Part shown: piece after piece, positions 39,960 through 47,692 of the stretch
Position numbering within the stretch: position 1 is the stretch's first letter
How the letters are laid out: every line of letters starts with the position of its first letter
NCBI GenBank assembly: GCA_964371405.1
Contig: CAYJLV010000005.1
Coordinates: 74,827 to 138,826, forward strand
Length of the DNA stretch: 64,000 nt
Direction of reading: 5' to 3'
Source of the DNA: JAMHWF01 sp964371405
Lineage (GTDB): Bacteria > Pseudomonadota > Gammaproteobacteria > Burkholderiales > Burkholderiaceae_C
Made by a program: the position numbers and the translations under genes
Notes under the pieces: generated by a model
What the model was told of the DNA's origin: nothing
Database searches by the model: none
Seen by the model: only the letters and a program-made list of their open reading frames with translations

Positions 39960-40093
39960 ATGGCGGTCGCCGGCGATTCGCCCGGCGTTCCATCGGTGCT
40001 TGTGCCGATGCCGCATCGGCGATGCTCTGTCATCGTCGATGTGCGCGAAGGCGGGGCACCCCGGTCGGACGCGAGCAGGCAGGAGCAAATCAG

Positions 40094-41302
40094 ATGATTC
40101 GACGCATCCACCCGCGGGCATCGCGGCTGCGGTCGGCCTGCGCCGCGATCGGCTTGGCGGCGTGTCTGGCCGCGGCACTGCCGGCGCGGGCGGCCGCACC
40201 CAAGGTCCAGCCGCCGGAATTGCCCCCCGAGACCCTGACCACCACGACGCTGGCGAACGCGCCGCGCGAGCGTGTCTACGTCGCCGACATCTCGATCAAC
40301 TCCATCATCGACGGCCGGCTGCGCATCTTCAACGCCACCAACGGCGCGTTCCTCGGCCAGTTGCATACCGGCTATGCGGGTGGCTTCGCGCTCGGCGCCA
40401 AGGCCGACGAGATCTACGTCGCAACCTCCTACCTGAGCCGCGGGGGGCGTGGCGACCGCACCGACGTGCTCGAGGTCTGGGACGCGCAGACGCTGGAGAT
40501 CAAGTTCGAGGTCGTTTTGCCGCCGCGGCGGGCTCAGACACTGAACTACCGCGGCCTGCTCAGCCTCAGCGGCAACGGCCGTTTCGCGCTGGTGCAGAAC
40601 GCCACGCCGGCCACGTCGATCACGATCGTCGACCTCGCCGAGCGCAAAGTCGCTGCCGAGGTGACGACGCCCGGCTGCTGGGGTACGCTGCCGGCGGCCG
40701 GCCATCCGGCACGCTTCGCCATGCTGTGCGGCGACGGCAAGATCGCCACCGTCACGCTCGACGAGAAGGGTCAGGTGGCCGATCGCCAGGCGACGGAGAA
40801 GGTCTTCGACGCCGACGCCGACGCCTGGTTCCACCACGCCGAGCGCATCGGCGACCGCTACTGGTTCGTCTCCTTCAAGGGCATGCTGCACGAGGTGGAC
40901 GTCGGTGGCGCCACGGCCCGGCTCGTCGGCTCGCGTTCGCTGGTCGGCGCGGCGCAGCGCAAGCAGGACTGGCGCCCGGGCGGCTATCAACTGTTCGCCG
41001 TGCACCCGTCGGGGCGCTGGGCGGTCGTGGCGATGCACGACAAGGGCGGCGAGGGGTCGCACAAGACGCCGGCCAAGCAGCTCTGGTTCGTCGATCTGGC
41101 CTCCGGCAAGCGCGTGGCGACGGCGCCCGGGCACGGCACGGTGTCGATCACGTTCTCGCGCAATGGCGAACGCCTGCACGCGCTCGACGGCATGACCGGC
41201 GCGATGCGCGTCTGGCGCTGGGCCGACGGCAAGCCGCTGCGGCAGATGGCCGTCGTCGCACCGGCCGGCGCCGCTGCGCTGCATCTCGAGAGCCATGACT
41301 GA
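40094..41302 (+). CDS. aauB: Aromatic amine dehydrogenase large (beta-propeller) subunit
   Basis: This 402-residue periplasmic protein has a Sec signal (about 1-34, ending PARAAAP) followed by the seven-bladed propeller of amine dehydrogenase heavy chains. Features include RVYVADISINSIIDGRLRIFNATNGAFLG near the start and HPSGRWAVVAMHDKGGEGSHKTPAKQLWFVDLASGKRV near the end. With two small TTQ subunits it forms an alpha2beta2 quinoprotein that oxidises primary amines. The small subunit is clearly of the aromatic (Aau) type, so I prefer AauB to methylamine MauB. AGGAG lies eight bases before the ATG. The stop overlaps aauE by eight bases. Confidence 0.92.
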   Translation: MIRRIHPRASRLRSACAAIGLAACLAAALPARAAAPKVQPPELPPETLTTTTLANAPRERVYVADISINSIIDGRLRIFNATNGAFLGQLHTGYAGGFALGAKADEIYVATSYLSRGGRGDRTDVLEVWDAQTLEIKFEVVLPPRRAQTLNYRGLLSLSGNGRFALVQNATPATSITIVDLAERKVAAEVTTPGCWGTLPAAGHPARFAMLCGDGKIATVTLDEKGQVADRQATEKVFDADADAWFHHAERIGDRYWFVSFKGMLHEVDVGGATARLVGSRSLVGAAQRKQDWRPGGYQLFAVHPSGRWAVVAMHDKGGEGSHKTPAKQLWFVDLASGKRVATAPGHGTVSITFSRNGERLHALDGMTGAMRVWRWADGKPLRQMAVVAPAGAAALHLESHD

Positions 41303-41873
41303 GCTGCCGGTCGCTGCCGTGATGGCCGGCGCGCTGCCGGGTGCTGCGGACCCGCTGTTCGGCTGGATCGCCGCGGCCGGCCTGGCGGTTCTTTTCGCTC
41401 ATGCGGCGCTGGCCAAGTTGCTCGACCGGCCGCTGTTCGTGCAGCACCTCGCGGCCTACGGTATCGCGGGGCGCCGGCTCGCCGTGGCGGCGCAGGCGCT
41501 TCCGATGGTCGAGGCCGCGACCGCGCTGCTCCTGCTCACGCCGTGGCGCGCGGCCGGCGCGCTGCTGGCCGGCGGCCTTCTGCTCGCCTATGCCGCGGCG
41601 ATGGCGCTGCATCGCGCGCGCGGCCGCTCGCTCGACTGCGGTTGCGGCGGCGCGCCGCTGCCGGTGTCGTGGGTGCTGGTGCTGCGCAACTTGGTGCTGG
41701 CGCTGCTGGCCGTCGTCGCGGTGCTGCCCGTGTCGGCGCGTGCCATGGGCCTCGCCGACTTCCTCGTCGTGGCTGCCTCCGTCGTGTTGGGCAGCTTGCT
41801 GTTTGCGGCGCTGAACCAGTTGCTGCGGCATCGGGCCGCGCCTCGAAACCCGAAGACCTTCCGGAGTGCCTGA
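41295..41873 (+). CDS. aauE: MauE/AauE-family membrane protein for amine dehydrogenase maturation
   Basis: This 192-residue inner-membrane protein has about four to five hydrophobic helices and the conserved cysteine motif LDCGCGG at 113-119. It belongs to the MauE (DoxX-like) family, required with MauD to form the many disulfides of the small TTQ subunit, probably by moving reducing equivalents across the membrane in a DsbD-like manner. It starts eight bases inside the end of aauB, and its stop overlaps the aauD start (TGATG at 41871-41875), so the genes are translationally coupled. Confidence 0.88.
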   Translation: MTELPVAAVMAGALPGAADPLFGWIAAAGLAVLFAHAALAKLLDRPLFVQHLAAYGIAGRRLAVAAQALPMVEAATALLLLTPWRAAGALLAGGLLLAYAAAMALHRARGRSLDCGCGGAPLPVSWVLVLRNLVLALLAVVAVLPVSARAMGLADFLVVAASVVLGSLLFAALNQLLRHRAAPRNPKTFRSA

Positions 41874-42463
41874 TGGATGCCCTGACTGTTTCGGTCGCTC
41901 TGCTGTGGATCGCCGTGATCGCCCTCGGGCTGATGCTGTGGGCGCTGTCGCGCCAGGTCGGCGTGCTGTTCGAGCGCGTCGCGCCGATGGGAGCGTTGAT
42001 CACCGATTCAGGGCCGGCCGTGGGGCAGGCCTCGCCGCGCTTCGACCTGACAGGCATCCAGTCCGAGGCGGTGCAGATCGGCGGCAGCACAGTGCGCGCG
42101 ACGCTGGTGTTCTTCCTCTCGCCGACCTGCCCGGTCTGCAAGAAGTTGCTGCCCGTGCTGCAGACGCTGCAGCGCGACGAGCGCGGCAGCTTCAATGTCG
42201 TGCTGGCCAGCGACGGCGAGCGCGCCGACCACCTGAGCTTCGTGCGCGAGCAGGGTCTGGAGGCGATGCCCTACGTCCTGTCCGCCGAACTGGGCATGAC
42301 GTATCGCGTCTCGCGCCTGCCCTATGCCGTGCTGCTCGACCGCGAGGGCATGGTCGTCGCCAAGGGCCTGGTCAATTCGCGCGAGCAGCTCGACAGCCTG
42401 CTCAACGCGCACGACATGGCGACGCCGTCCATTCAGCACTACCTCGGTGGCTCGGCCGCCTGA
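41873..42463 (+). CDS. aauD: MauD/AauD-family thioredoxin-like disulfide maturation protein
   Basis: This 196-residue membrane-anchored thioredoxin-fold protein has one N-terminal helix (about 8-25), then a periplasmic domain with the redox motif CPVC (Cys86 and Cys89) in FFLSPTCPVCKKLLP and a typical cis-Pro region (SRLPYAVLLDREG). MauD proteins introduce or isomerise disulfides of the small amine dehydrogenase subunit, which carries about a dozen cysteines. The ATG at 41873 overlaps the aauE stop. It lies 29 bases upstream of aauA. Confidence 0.9.
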   Translation: MDALTVSVALLWIAVIALGLMLWALSRQVGVLFERVAPMGALITDSGPAVGQASPRFDLTGIQSEAVQIGGSTVRATLVFFLSPTCPVCKKLLPVLQTLQRDERGSFNVVLASDGERADHLSFVREQGLEAMPYVLSAELGMTYRVSRLPYAVLLDREGMVVAKGLVNSREQLDSLLNAHDMATPSIQHYLGGSAA

Positions 42464-42492
42464 CAGGTCCGCATCGTTCGAAGGAGTCTTTC

Positions 42493-43038
42493 ATGGGCTG
42501 GTTCACCGACCTGATCGACAAGCACGCCGAGCGCGCCGTGCGCCAGGTGGCGCATCGGCACGGCCGGCGCAGCGCGCTGGCCCGGCTCGGCGCCGGGCTG
42601 GTGGGCGGTGCGCTGCTGCCGATGCTGCCGTTCGACCGCAGCGGCGGCATCGGCATGGCCCATGCCGCGGGCGGCGCTGCCAAGAAGGCTGCCGCGCCGA
42701 CCGACGACGTGACCCAGTGCGAGTACTGGCGCTACTGCGCCGTCGACGGCTTTCTCTGCAGTTGCTGCGGCGGCAGCCTGACGACCTGCCCGCCGGGCAC
42801 CGAGGCTTCCAAGGTGTCGTGGGTCGGGACCTGCCTCAACCCGAAGGACGGTCGCCAGTACCTGATCTCCTACAACGACTGCTGCGGCCACAACTCCTGC
42901 GGCAACTGCCTGTGCAACAACAACGAGCGCGAGCGCCCGGGCTATCGCATGGGCGTGCACAACGACATCAACTGGTGCATGGCGAACAAGAATCCGATGT
43001 TCCACTGCACCACGTCGCTGATCGTCGGAGTGGCGTGA
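42493..43038 (+). CDS. aauA: Aromatic amine dehydrogenase small subunit (TTQ-bearing)
   Basis: This 181-residue precursor has a long twin-arginine-like leader (HGRRSALARLG, cleavage probably near residue 58) and a Cys-rich mature domain. The tryptophan pair that forms tryptophan tryptophylquinone is Trp110 (VSWVGTC) and Trp161 (HNDINWCMAN). About fourteen Cys follow the conserved pattern, including YWRYCAVDGFLCSCCGG. The segments ERPGY, HNDxNWCMAN and FHCTTS match Alcaligenes faecalis aromatic amine dehydrogenase (AauA) rather than methylamine MauA. AAGGAG precedes the ATG. It oxidises amines such as tyramine or phenylethylamine to aldehyde and ammonia in the periplasm. Confidence 0.93.
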   Translation: MGWFTDLIDKHAERAVRQVAHRHGRRSALARLGAGLVGGALLPMLPFDRSGGIGMAHAAGGAAKKAAAPTDDVTQCEYWRYCAVDGFLCSCCGGSLTTCPPGTEASKVSWVGTCLNPKDGRQYLISYNDCCGHNSCGNCLCNNNERERPGYRMGVHNDINWCMANKNPMFHCTTSLIVGVA

Positions 43039-43487
43039 TGACGTCGCTGCGGTTCGGGCTCGTCGTGTCGCTGCTGGCCGCATGCGGCGCTCAGGCCGCT
43101 GTTGCGCAGCCGGCGGGCGCCGCGCTGTTCGCACAGCATTGCGCCTCGTGCCACCAGGCCGACGGCAGCGGCACCGTCGGGCTGGCGCCGGCGCTCAAGG
43201 GCGACCACTGGCTCAAGCTCGGCGCCGACCGGAGCTACCTGCCGGCGATCCTGGTGCATGGGCTGTCGGGCCCGATCAAGGTCAACGGGCAAGTGTTCGT
43301 CGGCAGCATGCCCGCCGTGGCCGAGCTGGACGACGCCAGCCTGGCGACGCTGGCGTCGCACGTGCGGGCGCTGCAGGGTGCGCCCGGCGATGCGGCCTAC
43401 ACCGCCGACGACTTCAAGGTCGCGCGGGGGCAGGCCGGCAGCCCGCCGCAGACGCGCGCGCGCCGCGTGCGGATCGTCGGTCCATGA
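43038..43487 (+). CDS. Periplasmic monoheme cytochrome c (class I) of the amine dehydrogenase operon
   Basis: This 149-residue protein has a Sec signal (about 1-24) and one heme-binding motif, CASCH at Cys35-His39, with a likely Met axial ligand in VGSMPAV. Its start overlaps the aauA stop (TGATG), so it is translated with the dehydrogenase. The C-terminal 35 residues are basic and Pro-rich. It probably carries electrons from the quinoprotein or from a blue copper protein towards the respiratory chain. A cytochrome gene also follows aauA in known aau clusters. Confidence 0.88.
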   Translation: MTSLRFGLVVSLLAACGAQAAVAQPAGAALFAQHCASCHQADGSGTVGLAPALKGDHWLKLGADRSYLPAILVHGLSGPIKVNGQVFVGSMPAVAELDDASLATLASHVRALQGAPGDAAYTADDFKVARGQAGSPPQTRARRVRIVGP

Positions 43488-43990
43488 GAGAGCGGGCCAT
43501 GCTCCTGCGGCTGGTCTCTTGCATCGGCTTGTCCATCGCAGGCTCGGCCTGGGCGATGGGGGGCCAGAACGGCGTGATGGGTCGGATGGTGGCGGCGCGC
43601 GCGGATGCCCCTTCGGTTGCCGCGGCCAGCAGCGCGCGTTCGCAGTACATGCTGTCGTGCGCCGGCTGCCACGGCTTCGACGGCGCCGGTTCCAAGCGCA
43701 GCAACGTGCCCGACATGCGGCGCCTGGGCCTGTTCCTGCGCGTGCCCGGCGGGCGCGATTTCATCATCAAGGTCCCCGGCGTGATGGGCTCGGGACTGAG
43801 CGACGCGCAGGTCGCCGAGGTGACGAACTGGGTCCTTGCAGGCATGGCGCGCGCGAGCGTGCCGGCCGCCACGCCGCCCTACAGCGCAGAGGAGGTCCGC
43901 CGCGCGCGCGCCAGCGCGCCGGTGGACGTGATGAAGGCGCGCGGCGAACTGGTCGGCGCCGCGCGTGCGATGGGGCTCGACCTGGAGTGA
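43484..43990 (+). CDS. Second periplasmic c-type cytochrome of the amine dehydrogenase operon
   Basis: This 168-residue protein has a signal peptide (about 1-25, GLSIAGSAWAMGG) and one heme motif, CAGCH at Cys59-His63. A Met ligand is likely in VPGVMGSGLSDAQV. It overlaps the first cytochrome by four bases (ATGA). Only one CXXCH is present, so it is not a diheme MauG-type enzyme. It is the last gene of the operon. Confidence 0.87.
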   Translation: MRERAMLLRLVSCIGLSIAGSAWAMGGQNGVMGRMVAARADAPSVAAASSARSQYMLSCAGCHGFDGAGSKRSNVPDMRRLGLFLRVPGGRDFIIKVPGVMGSGLSDAQVAEVTNWVLAGMARASVPAATPPYSAEEVRRARASAPVDVMKARGELVGAARAMGLDLE

Positions 43991-44246
43991 CGAGTCCCTG
44001 CGCCCAAGCGCCTCGCGTCGATTGCAGGCACACTCCGGACACCCTTCTCGGACACGCTCGTCTCACGCCGCAGCGTCGCAGCCTGAACCAGTTGTCGTAA
44101 GGCGGCGCACACGAGGCCCGCAGCCCCGTCTCATCGCGGGCAGCTTTCCCGACGACGCGCTGGCATGGGGATTGCGCGAGTCCTTGCCGCGCACGCGCGC
44201 GTGCCGAGACGATACGCAATCCGCTGACACCTTTTCAGGAGACCGC
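43991..44246. other. Non-coding stretch after the amine dehydrogenase operon
   Basis: About 256 bases without a convincing gene. The sequence CGGACAC occurs twice within 20 bases near 44035-44060, but no stem-loop with a T-run or consensus promoter was found. Confidence 0.5.
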
Positions 44247-45182
44247 ATGACCGCCAAGACCCCCACCAACATCGGCTGGATCGGCCTCGGCCGCATGGGC
44301 GAGGCGATGGTCAAGAAGCTCACCGCCGCGGGCCACGGCGTGACGGTGTGGAACCGCACGCGCAGCAAGGCCGAGCCGCTGGTCGAGTACGGCGCGACGC
44401 TGGCCGACACCAAGCTCGACCTCGCCGGCTGCGACGCCGTCTTCACGATGGTCTCGACCACCGACGACCTCAAGGAAGTACTGTTCGGCGCCGGCGGCCT
44501 GGTCACCGGCGCGAAGAAGCCGCGGCTCGTGATCGACAGCTCGTCGATCAGCCAGGAGGGTTCGCTCGAGATCCGCCAGCGCCTCGAGGGCATGGGCGTC
44601 GGCTACCTGTGCGCGCCGGTATCGGGCAACGCCAAGGTCGCCAAGGCCGGCAAGCTGCTGATCGTGGCGTCGGGGCCGAAGGCGCTTTACGCCGAGGTCG
44701 AGCCGTGGCTGGCCGCGATGGGCCGCCGCGTGATGTGGGTGGGCGAGGGCGAGCTGGCGCGCATCTGGAAGATCGCGCACAACACGATGTTCGGCGTCAT
44801 CATCCAGAACCTGTGCGAGATCACGGTGATGGCCGAGAAGGCCGGCATCCCGCGCCACGTCTTCCTCGACAGCATCAACGACTCGGTGCTGGGCTCGATG
44901 TACACGCGCTACAAGACGCCGGTGCTGACCAACCTCACGTTCGACCAGGTCACGTTCACGCCCAAGCTGCTGCTCAAGGACATGGACCTCGGCATGGGCG
45001 CGGCCAAGGCGCACGGCGTGGCAATGCCGGCGGCGGCCGCGACGCGCGAGTCGGTCGCGCGGCTGGTGGGTCGCGGCCACGACAATGTCGACTTCGCGAT
45101 CCTGCTGCAGGAGCTCGCGGCCGACGCAGGCCTGGCGCTGAAGTCCGAGAACGTGCAGGTGGGCGACGGCTTGTCCGGCTGA
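44247..45182 (+). CDS. NAD(P)-dependent beta-hydroxyacid dehydrogenase (HIBADH family)
   Basis: This 311-residue cytosolic oxidoreductase has an N-terminal Rossmann motif IGWIGLGRMGEAMVKKL (about 8-24), the family substrate loop APVSGNAKVAKAGKLLIVASG and the catalytic-lysine region WKIAHNTMFGVIIQ. A C-terminal helical dimerisation domain follows. Enzymes of this family reduce or oxidise 3-hydroxyisobutyrate, tartronate semialdehyde, or related acids. AGGAGA precedes the ATG at 44247. The 256 bases upstream contain no recognisable gene. It shares direction with the amidohydrolase and Bug protein that follow and may form a small catabolic unit with them. Confidence 0.9.
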   Translation: MTAKTPTNIGWIGLGRMGEAMVKKLTAAGHGVTVWNRTRSKAEPLVEYGATLADTKLDLAGCDAVFTMVSTTDDLKEVLFGAGGLVTGAKKPRLVIDSSSISQEGSLEIRQRLEGMGVGYLCAPVSGNAKVAKAGKLLIVASGPKALYAEVEPWLAAMGRRVMWVGEGELARIWKIAHNTMFGVIIQNLCEITVMAEKAGIPRHVFLDSINDSVLGSMYTRYKTPVLTNLTFDQVTFTPKLLLKDMDLGMGAAKAHGVAMPAAAATRESVARLVGRGHDNVDFAILLQELAADAGLALKSENVQVGDGLSG

Positions 45183-45226
45183 AGTTCCGGTCCCGTGACC
45201 GTGGCCGCGCGCCGGGAGCCCTGTCG

Positions 45227-46576
45227 ATGAAGACGCTGATCCGTGGCGCGACCGTCGTCACGATGGATGCCCAGGGCGACCTGGCCGATGCCGACCTGCT
45301 GATCGACGGCGAGCGCATCGCCGCGATCGCGCCGCGTATCGAGGTGGGCGGCGACGTCGATGCGACGTTCGATGCCCGGGGCTGCATCGTGATCCCGGGT
45401 CTCGTCAACGCGCACATGCACACCTGGCAGACGGCGTTGCGCGGGCTGGCGTCGAACTGGACGCTGCTCGAGTACTTCAAGAAGATGCACGCCGGGCTGG
45501 CCACCGTGTTCACGCCCGACGACCTGCACGTCGCGACGCTGGCCGGCGCACTGAACCAGCTCGACTGCGGCACGACGACGCTGGCCGACTGGTGCCACAA
45601 CAACCCGACGCCGGCGCACAACGACGCCGCCGTCGCCGCGCTGCTCGAAAGCGGCATCCGCGCGGCCTGGTTCCACGGCACGCCCAAGCCCGACCCGAAG
45701 CCCGGCGAGCAGCCGTTCTGGGAAGTGCCGCACCCGCGCGCCGAACTGCAGCGGTTGATCGATGCGCATGCGCGCGAGCCGCTGCTGAGCGTGCACGCCG
45801 CCGTGCTCGGCCCGCACTACTCGACACTCGAGGTGGCGCTGCACGACTTCCGCATGGCGCGCGAGCTCGGCGTCGTCGCCTCGCTGCACCAGGGCGGCGG
45901 GCCGGCGCGCACGCCCGACGGCTGGCAACGCCTCGAGGCCGAGGGGCTGCTCGGGCCGCACGTCAACATCGTGCACGGCCATGCGCTCGACGACGAGCAG
46001 CTGAAGCGTTTCTGCGACCTCGGCATGAGCTTTTCGGCCGCCGCCGAGAACGAGATGACGCAGGGCCACGGCCACCCGCTGACGGGCCGGCTGCGCGACT
46101 TCGGCCGCGCGCCGTCGCTCGGTGTCGATCTGGAGTCGGTGCTCAGCGGCGACATGCTGACGCAGGCGCGCGTGGCGCTGGGCATGCAGCGCACGCTCGA
46201 CAACGCGGCGCACCGCGCGCGCCACGGCACGATCCCGCCGACCAGCACGATCACGACGCGCGAGGCGCTGGGCTGGGTCACGGTGGAGGGCGCGCGCATG
46301 CTCGGGCAGCTCGACCGCATCGGCACGCTGGCCGCGGGCAAGCAAGCCGACCTGGTCGTGATCCGCGCCGACACGCTGAACATGCAGCCGGTCCACGACG
46401 CCGTCAACTCCGTCGTGATGCAGACCTCGCTCGCCAACATCGACAGCGTGATGGTCGCCGGCCGCTGGAGAAAGCGCAGCGGCCGCCTGCTCGACGTGGA
46501 TCTCGCGCCGCTGCTGCAGCGGCTCGCGGCGTCCGGTCATCGCATTACCCGTGCACTCGGGCTGGCGCTGCATTGA
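45227..46576 (+). CDS. Metal-dependent amidohydrolase (ATZ/TRZ/SsnA-like)
   Basis: This 449-residue protein has the composite amidohydrolase fold: a small N-terminal beta-sandwich (MKTLIRGATVVTMDAQGDLA), the metal-binding HMH at 63-65 in VNAHMHTWQT, LHQGGG, a conserved NIVHGHALDDEQ and a C-terminal segment GTLAAGKQADLVVIRAD. Relatives include chlorohydrolases, cytosine/guanine deaminases and 8-oxoguanine deaminase. The active site suggests hydrolytic deamination or dechlorination of a nitrogen heterocycle; the substrate is unknown. It lies 44 bases after a beta-hydroxyacid dehydrogenase and 92 bases before a Bug binding protein. Confidence 0.9.
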   Translation: MKTLIRGATVVTMDAQGDLADADLLIDGERIAAIAPRIEVGGDVDATFDARGCIVIPGLVNAHMHTWQTALRGLASNWTLLEYFKKMHAGLATVFTPDDLHVATLAGALNQLDCGTTTLADWCHNNPTPAHNDAAVAALLESGIRAAWFHGTPKPDPKPGEQPFWEVPHPRAELQRLIDAHAREPLLSVHAAVLGPHYSTLEVALHDFRMARELGVVASLHQGGGPARTPDGWQRLEAEGLLGPHVNIVHGHALDDEQLKRFCDLGMSFSAAAENEMTQGHGHPLTGRLRDFGRAPSLGVDLESVLSGDMLTQARVALGMQRTLDNAAHRARHGTIPPTSTITTREALGWVTVEGARMLGQLDRIGTLAAGKQADLVVIRADTLNMQPVHDAVNSVVMQTSLANIDSVMVAGRWRKRSGRLLDVDLAPLLQRLAASGHRITRALGLALH

Positions 46577-46668
46577 GCGCCGAAAACCGGCAAGATCGCC
46601 CCCGCAGTCCCGAACCCCGCGTTCGGATCAACACCGCCGAAAAGCAGCACAACAGCAAGGAGACACTC

Positions 46669-47643
46669 ATGCGTCGTCATCTCGTCGCCCTCGTCGCGAC
46701 TGCCATCGCAGTCTGGATGGCTCCGTTCGCTCACGCCCAGGCTCCGGCCTGGCCCGGCAAACCGATCCGCTTCGTCGTTCCGTTCACACCCGGCAGCGGC
46801 ACCGACATCATCGCCCGCGCCGTGGGCGAGTCGATGGCCAAGTCGATCGGCCAGCCGATCGTCGTCGAGAACAAGCCCGGCGCCGGCGGCACGATCGCCG
46901 CCGCACAGGTGGCGCGCTCCGACGCCGACGGCACGACGCTGCTGATCCACTCGTCGGCCTATGCGCTGAACCCGGCCATCTATACCAACCTCACCTACGA
47001 CACCTTGAAGGACCTGGTCGGCATCACGTCGCTGGCTTCGCTGCCCAACGTGATGATCGTCTCGCCGGCGCGCGGCTGGAAGACGGTGGCCGACGTGGTT
47101 GCAGCGGCGAAGGCGAAGCCGGGGCAGCTCAACTACGCCTCGGCCGGCGTCGGCAGCGCAACGCACCTGAATGCCGAGAAGTTCCGCCTGCAGGCGGGAT
47201 TCGACGCCGTGCACGTGCCGTTCAAGGGCACGCCGGAGGCGATCAGCGACGTGATCGGCGGGCGCAGCGACTGGTTCTTCGCGCCTCTCGTTTCGGCCTT
47301 GCCGCTGATCCGCGACGGCAAGGTGCTGGCGCTCGCCGTCAGCACGCCGGCGCGCGCCGCGGCACTGCCCAGCGTGCCGACCACCGTCGAGGCCGGCGTG
47401 CCCGGCTCCGAGTTCATCTTCTGGGTCGGCATGATCGCGCCGGCCGGCACGCCGGCCGCCGTGCAGGCGCGGCTGCACGCAGAGGCGACCAAGGCGCTCA
47501 GCAGCGCCGAGGTCCGGGAGCGCATGGCCAAGATCGGCGCCGATCCGTACCCGATGAGCAGCGAAGCCTTCAACGCCTTCATCAAGGCCGAGATGGAATC
47601 GGTGCTGCGCATCGCCAAGGCAGCGAACCTGAAGGCGCAGTGA
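46669..47643 (+). CDS. Bug-family tripartite tricarboxylate transporter substrate-binding protein
   Basis: This 324-residue periplasmic binding protein has a Sec signal (about 1-23, ending FAHAQ) and hallmarks FVVPFTPGSGTDIIARAVGE and VVENKPGAGGTIAA, plus VPFKGTPEAISDVIGG. The ATG at 46669 has a CAAGGAG site. It has no TctA/TctB membrane partners nearby. Co-orientation with the amidohydrolase suggests that it binds the same or a related substrate, an inference only. Confidence 0.93.
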   Translation: MRRHLVALVATAIAVWMAPFAHAQAPAWPGKPIRFVVPFTPGSGTDIIARAVGESMAKSIGQPIVVENKPGAGGTIAAAQVARSDADGTTLLIHSSAYALNPAIYTNLTYDTLKDLVGITSLASLPNVMIVSPARGWKTVADVVAAAKAKPGQLNYASAGVGSATHLNAEKFRLQAGFDAVHVPFKGTPEAISDVIGGRSDWFFAPLVSALPLIRDGKVLALAVSTPARAAALPSVPTTVEAGVPGSEFIFWVGMIAPAGTPAAVQARLHAEATKALSSAEVRERMAKIGADPYPMSSEAFNAFIKAEMESVLRIAKAANLKAQ

Positions 47644-47650
47644 TTGCGCA

Positions 47651-47683
47651 AGCGCGACGGCTCACCGATGGGCCGTTCGCGCT
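47651..47683. terminator. Imperfect hairpin between convergent Bug and alcohol dehydrogenase genes
   Basis: AGCGCGACGGC (47651-47661) pairs with GGCCGTTCGCGCT (47671-47683), with one bulged base. It lies in the 49-base gap between convergent stops and would form in both transcripts. No T-run follows. Confidence 0.35.
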
Positions 47684-47692
47684 GCGGTTCCT

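Noticed and set aside
40094..43038. Methylamine dehydrogenase (mauB/mauA) assignment
   Set aside because: Small-subunit motifs ERPGY, HNDxNWCMAN and FHCTTS fit the aromatic type better than MauA.
43038..43990. The two cytochromes as a split MauG
   Set aside because: Each has one CXXCH and is far shorter than the diheme MauG; both have their own signal peptide.
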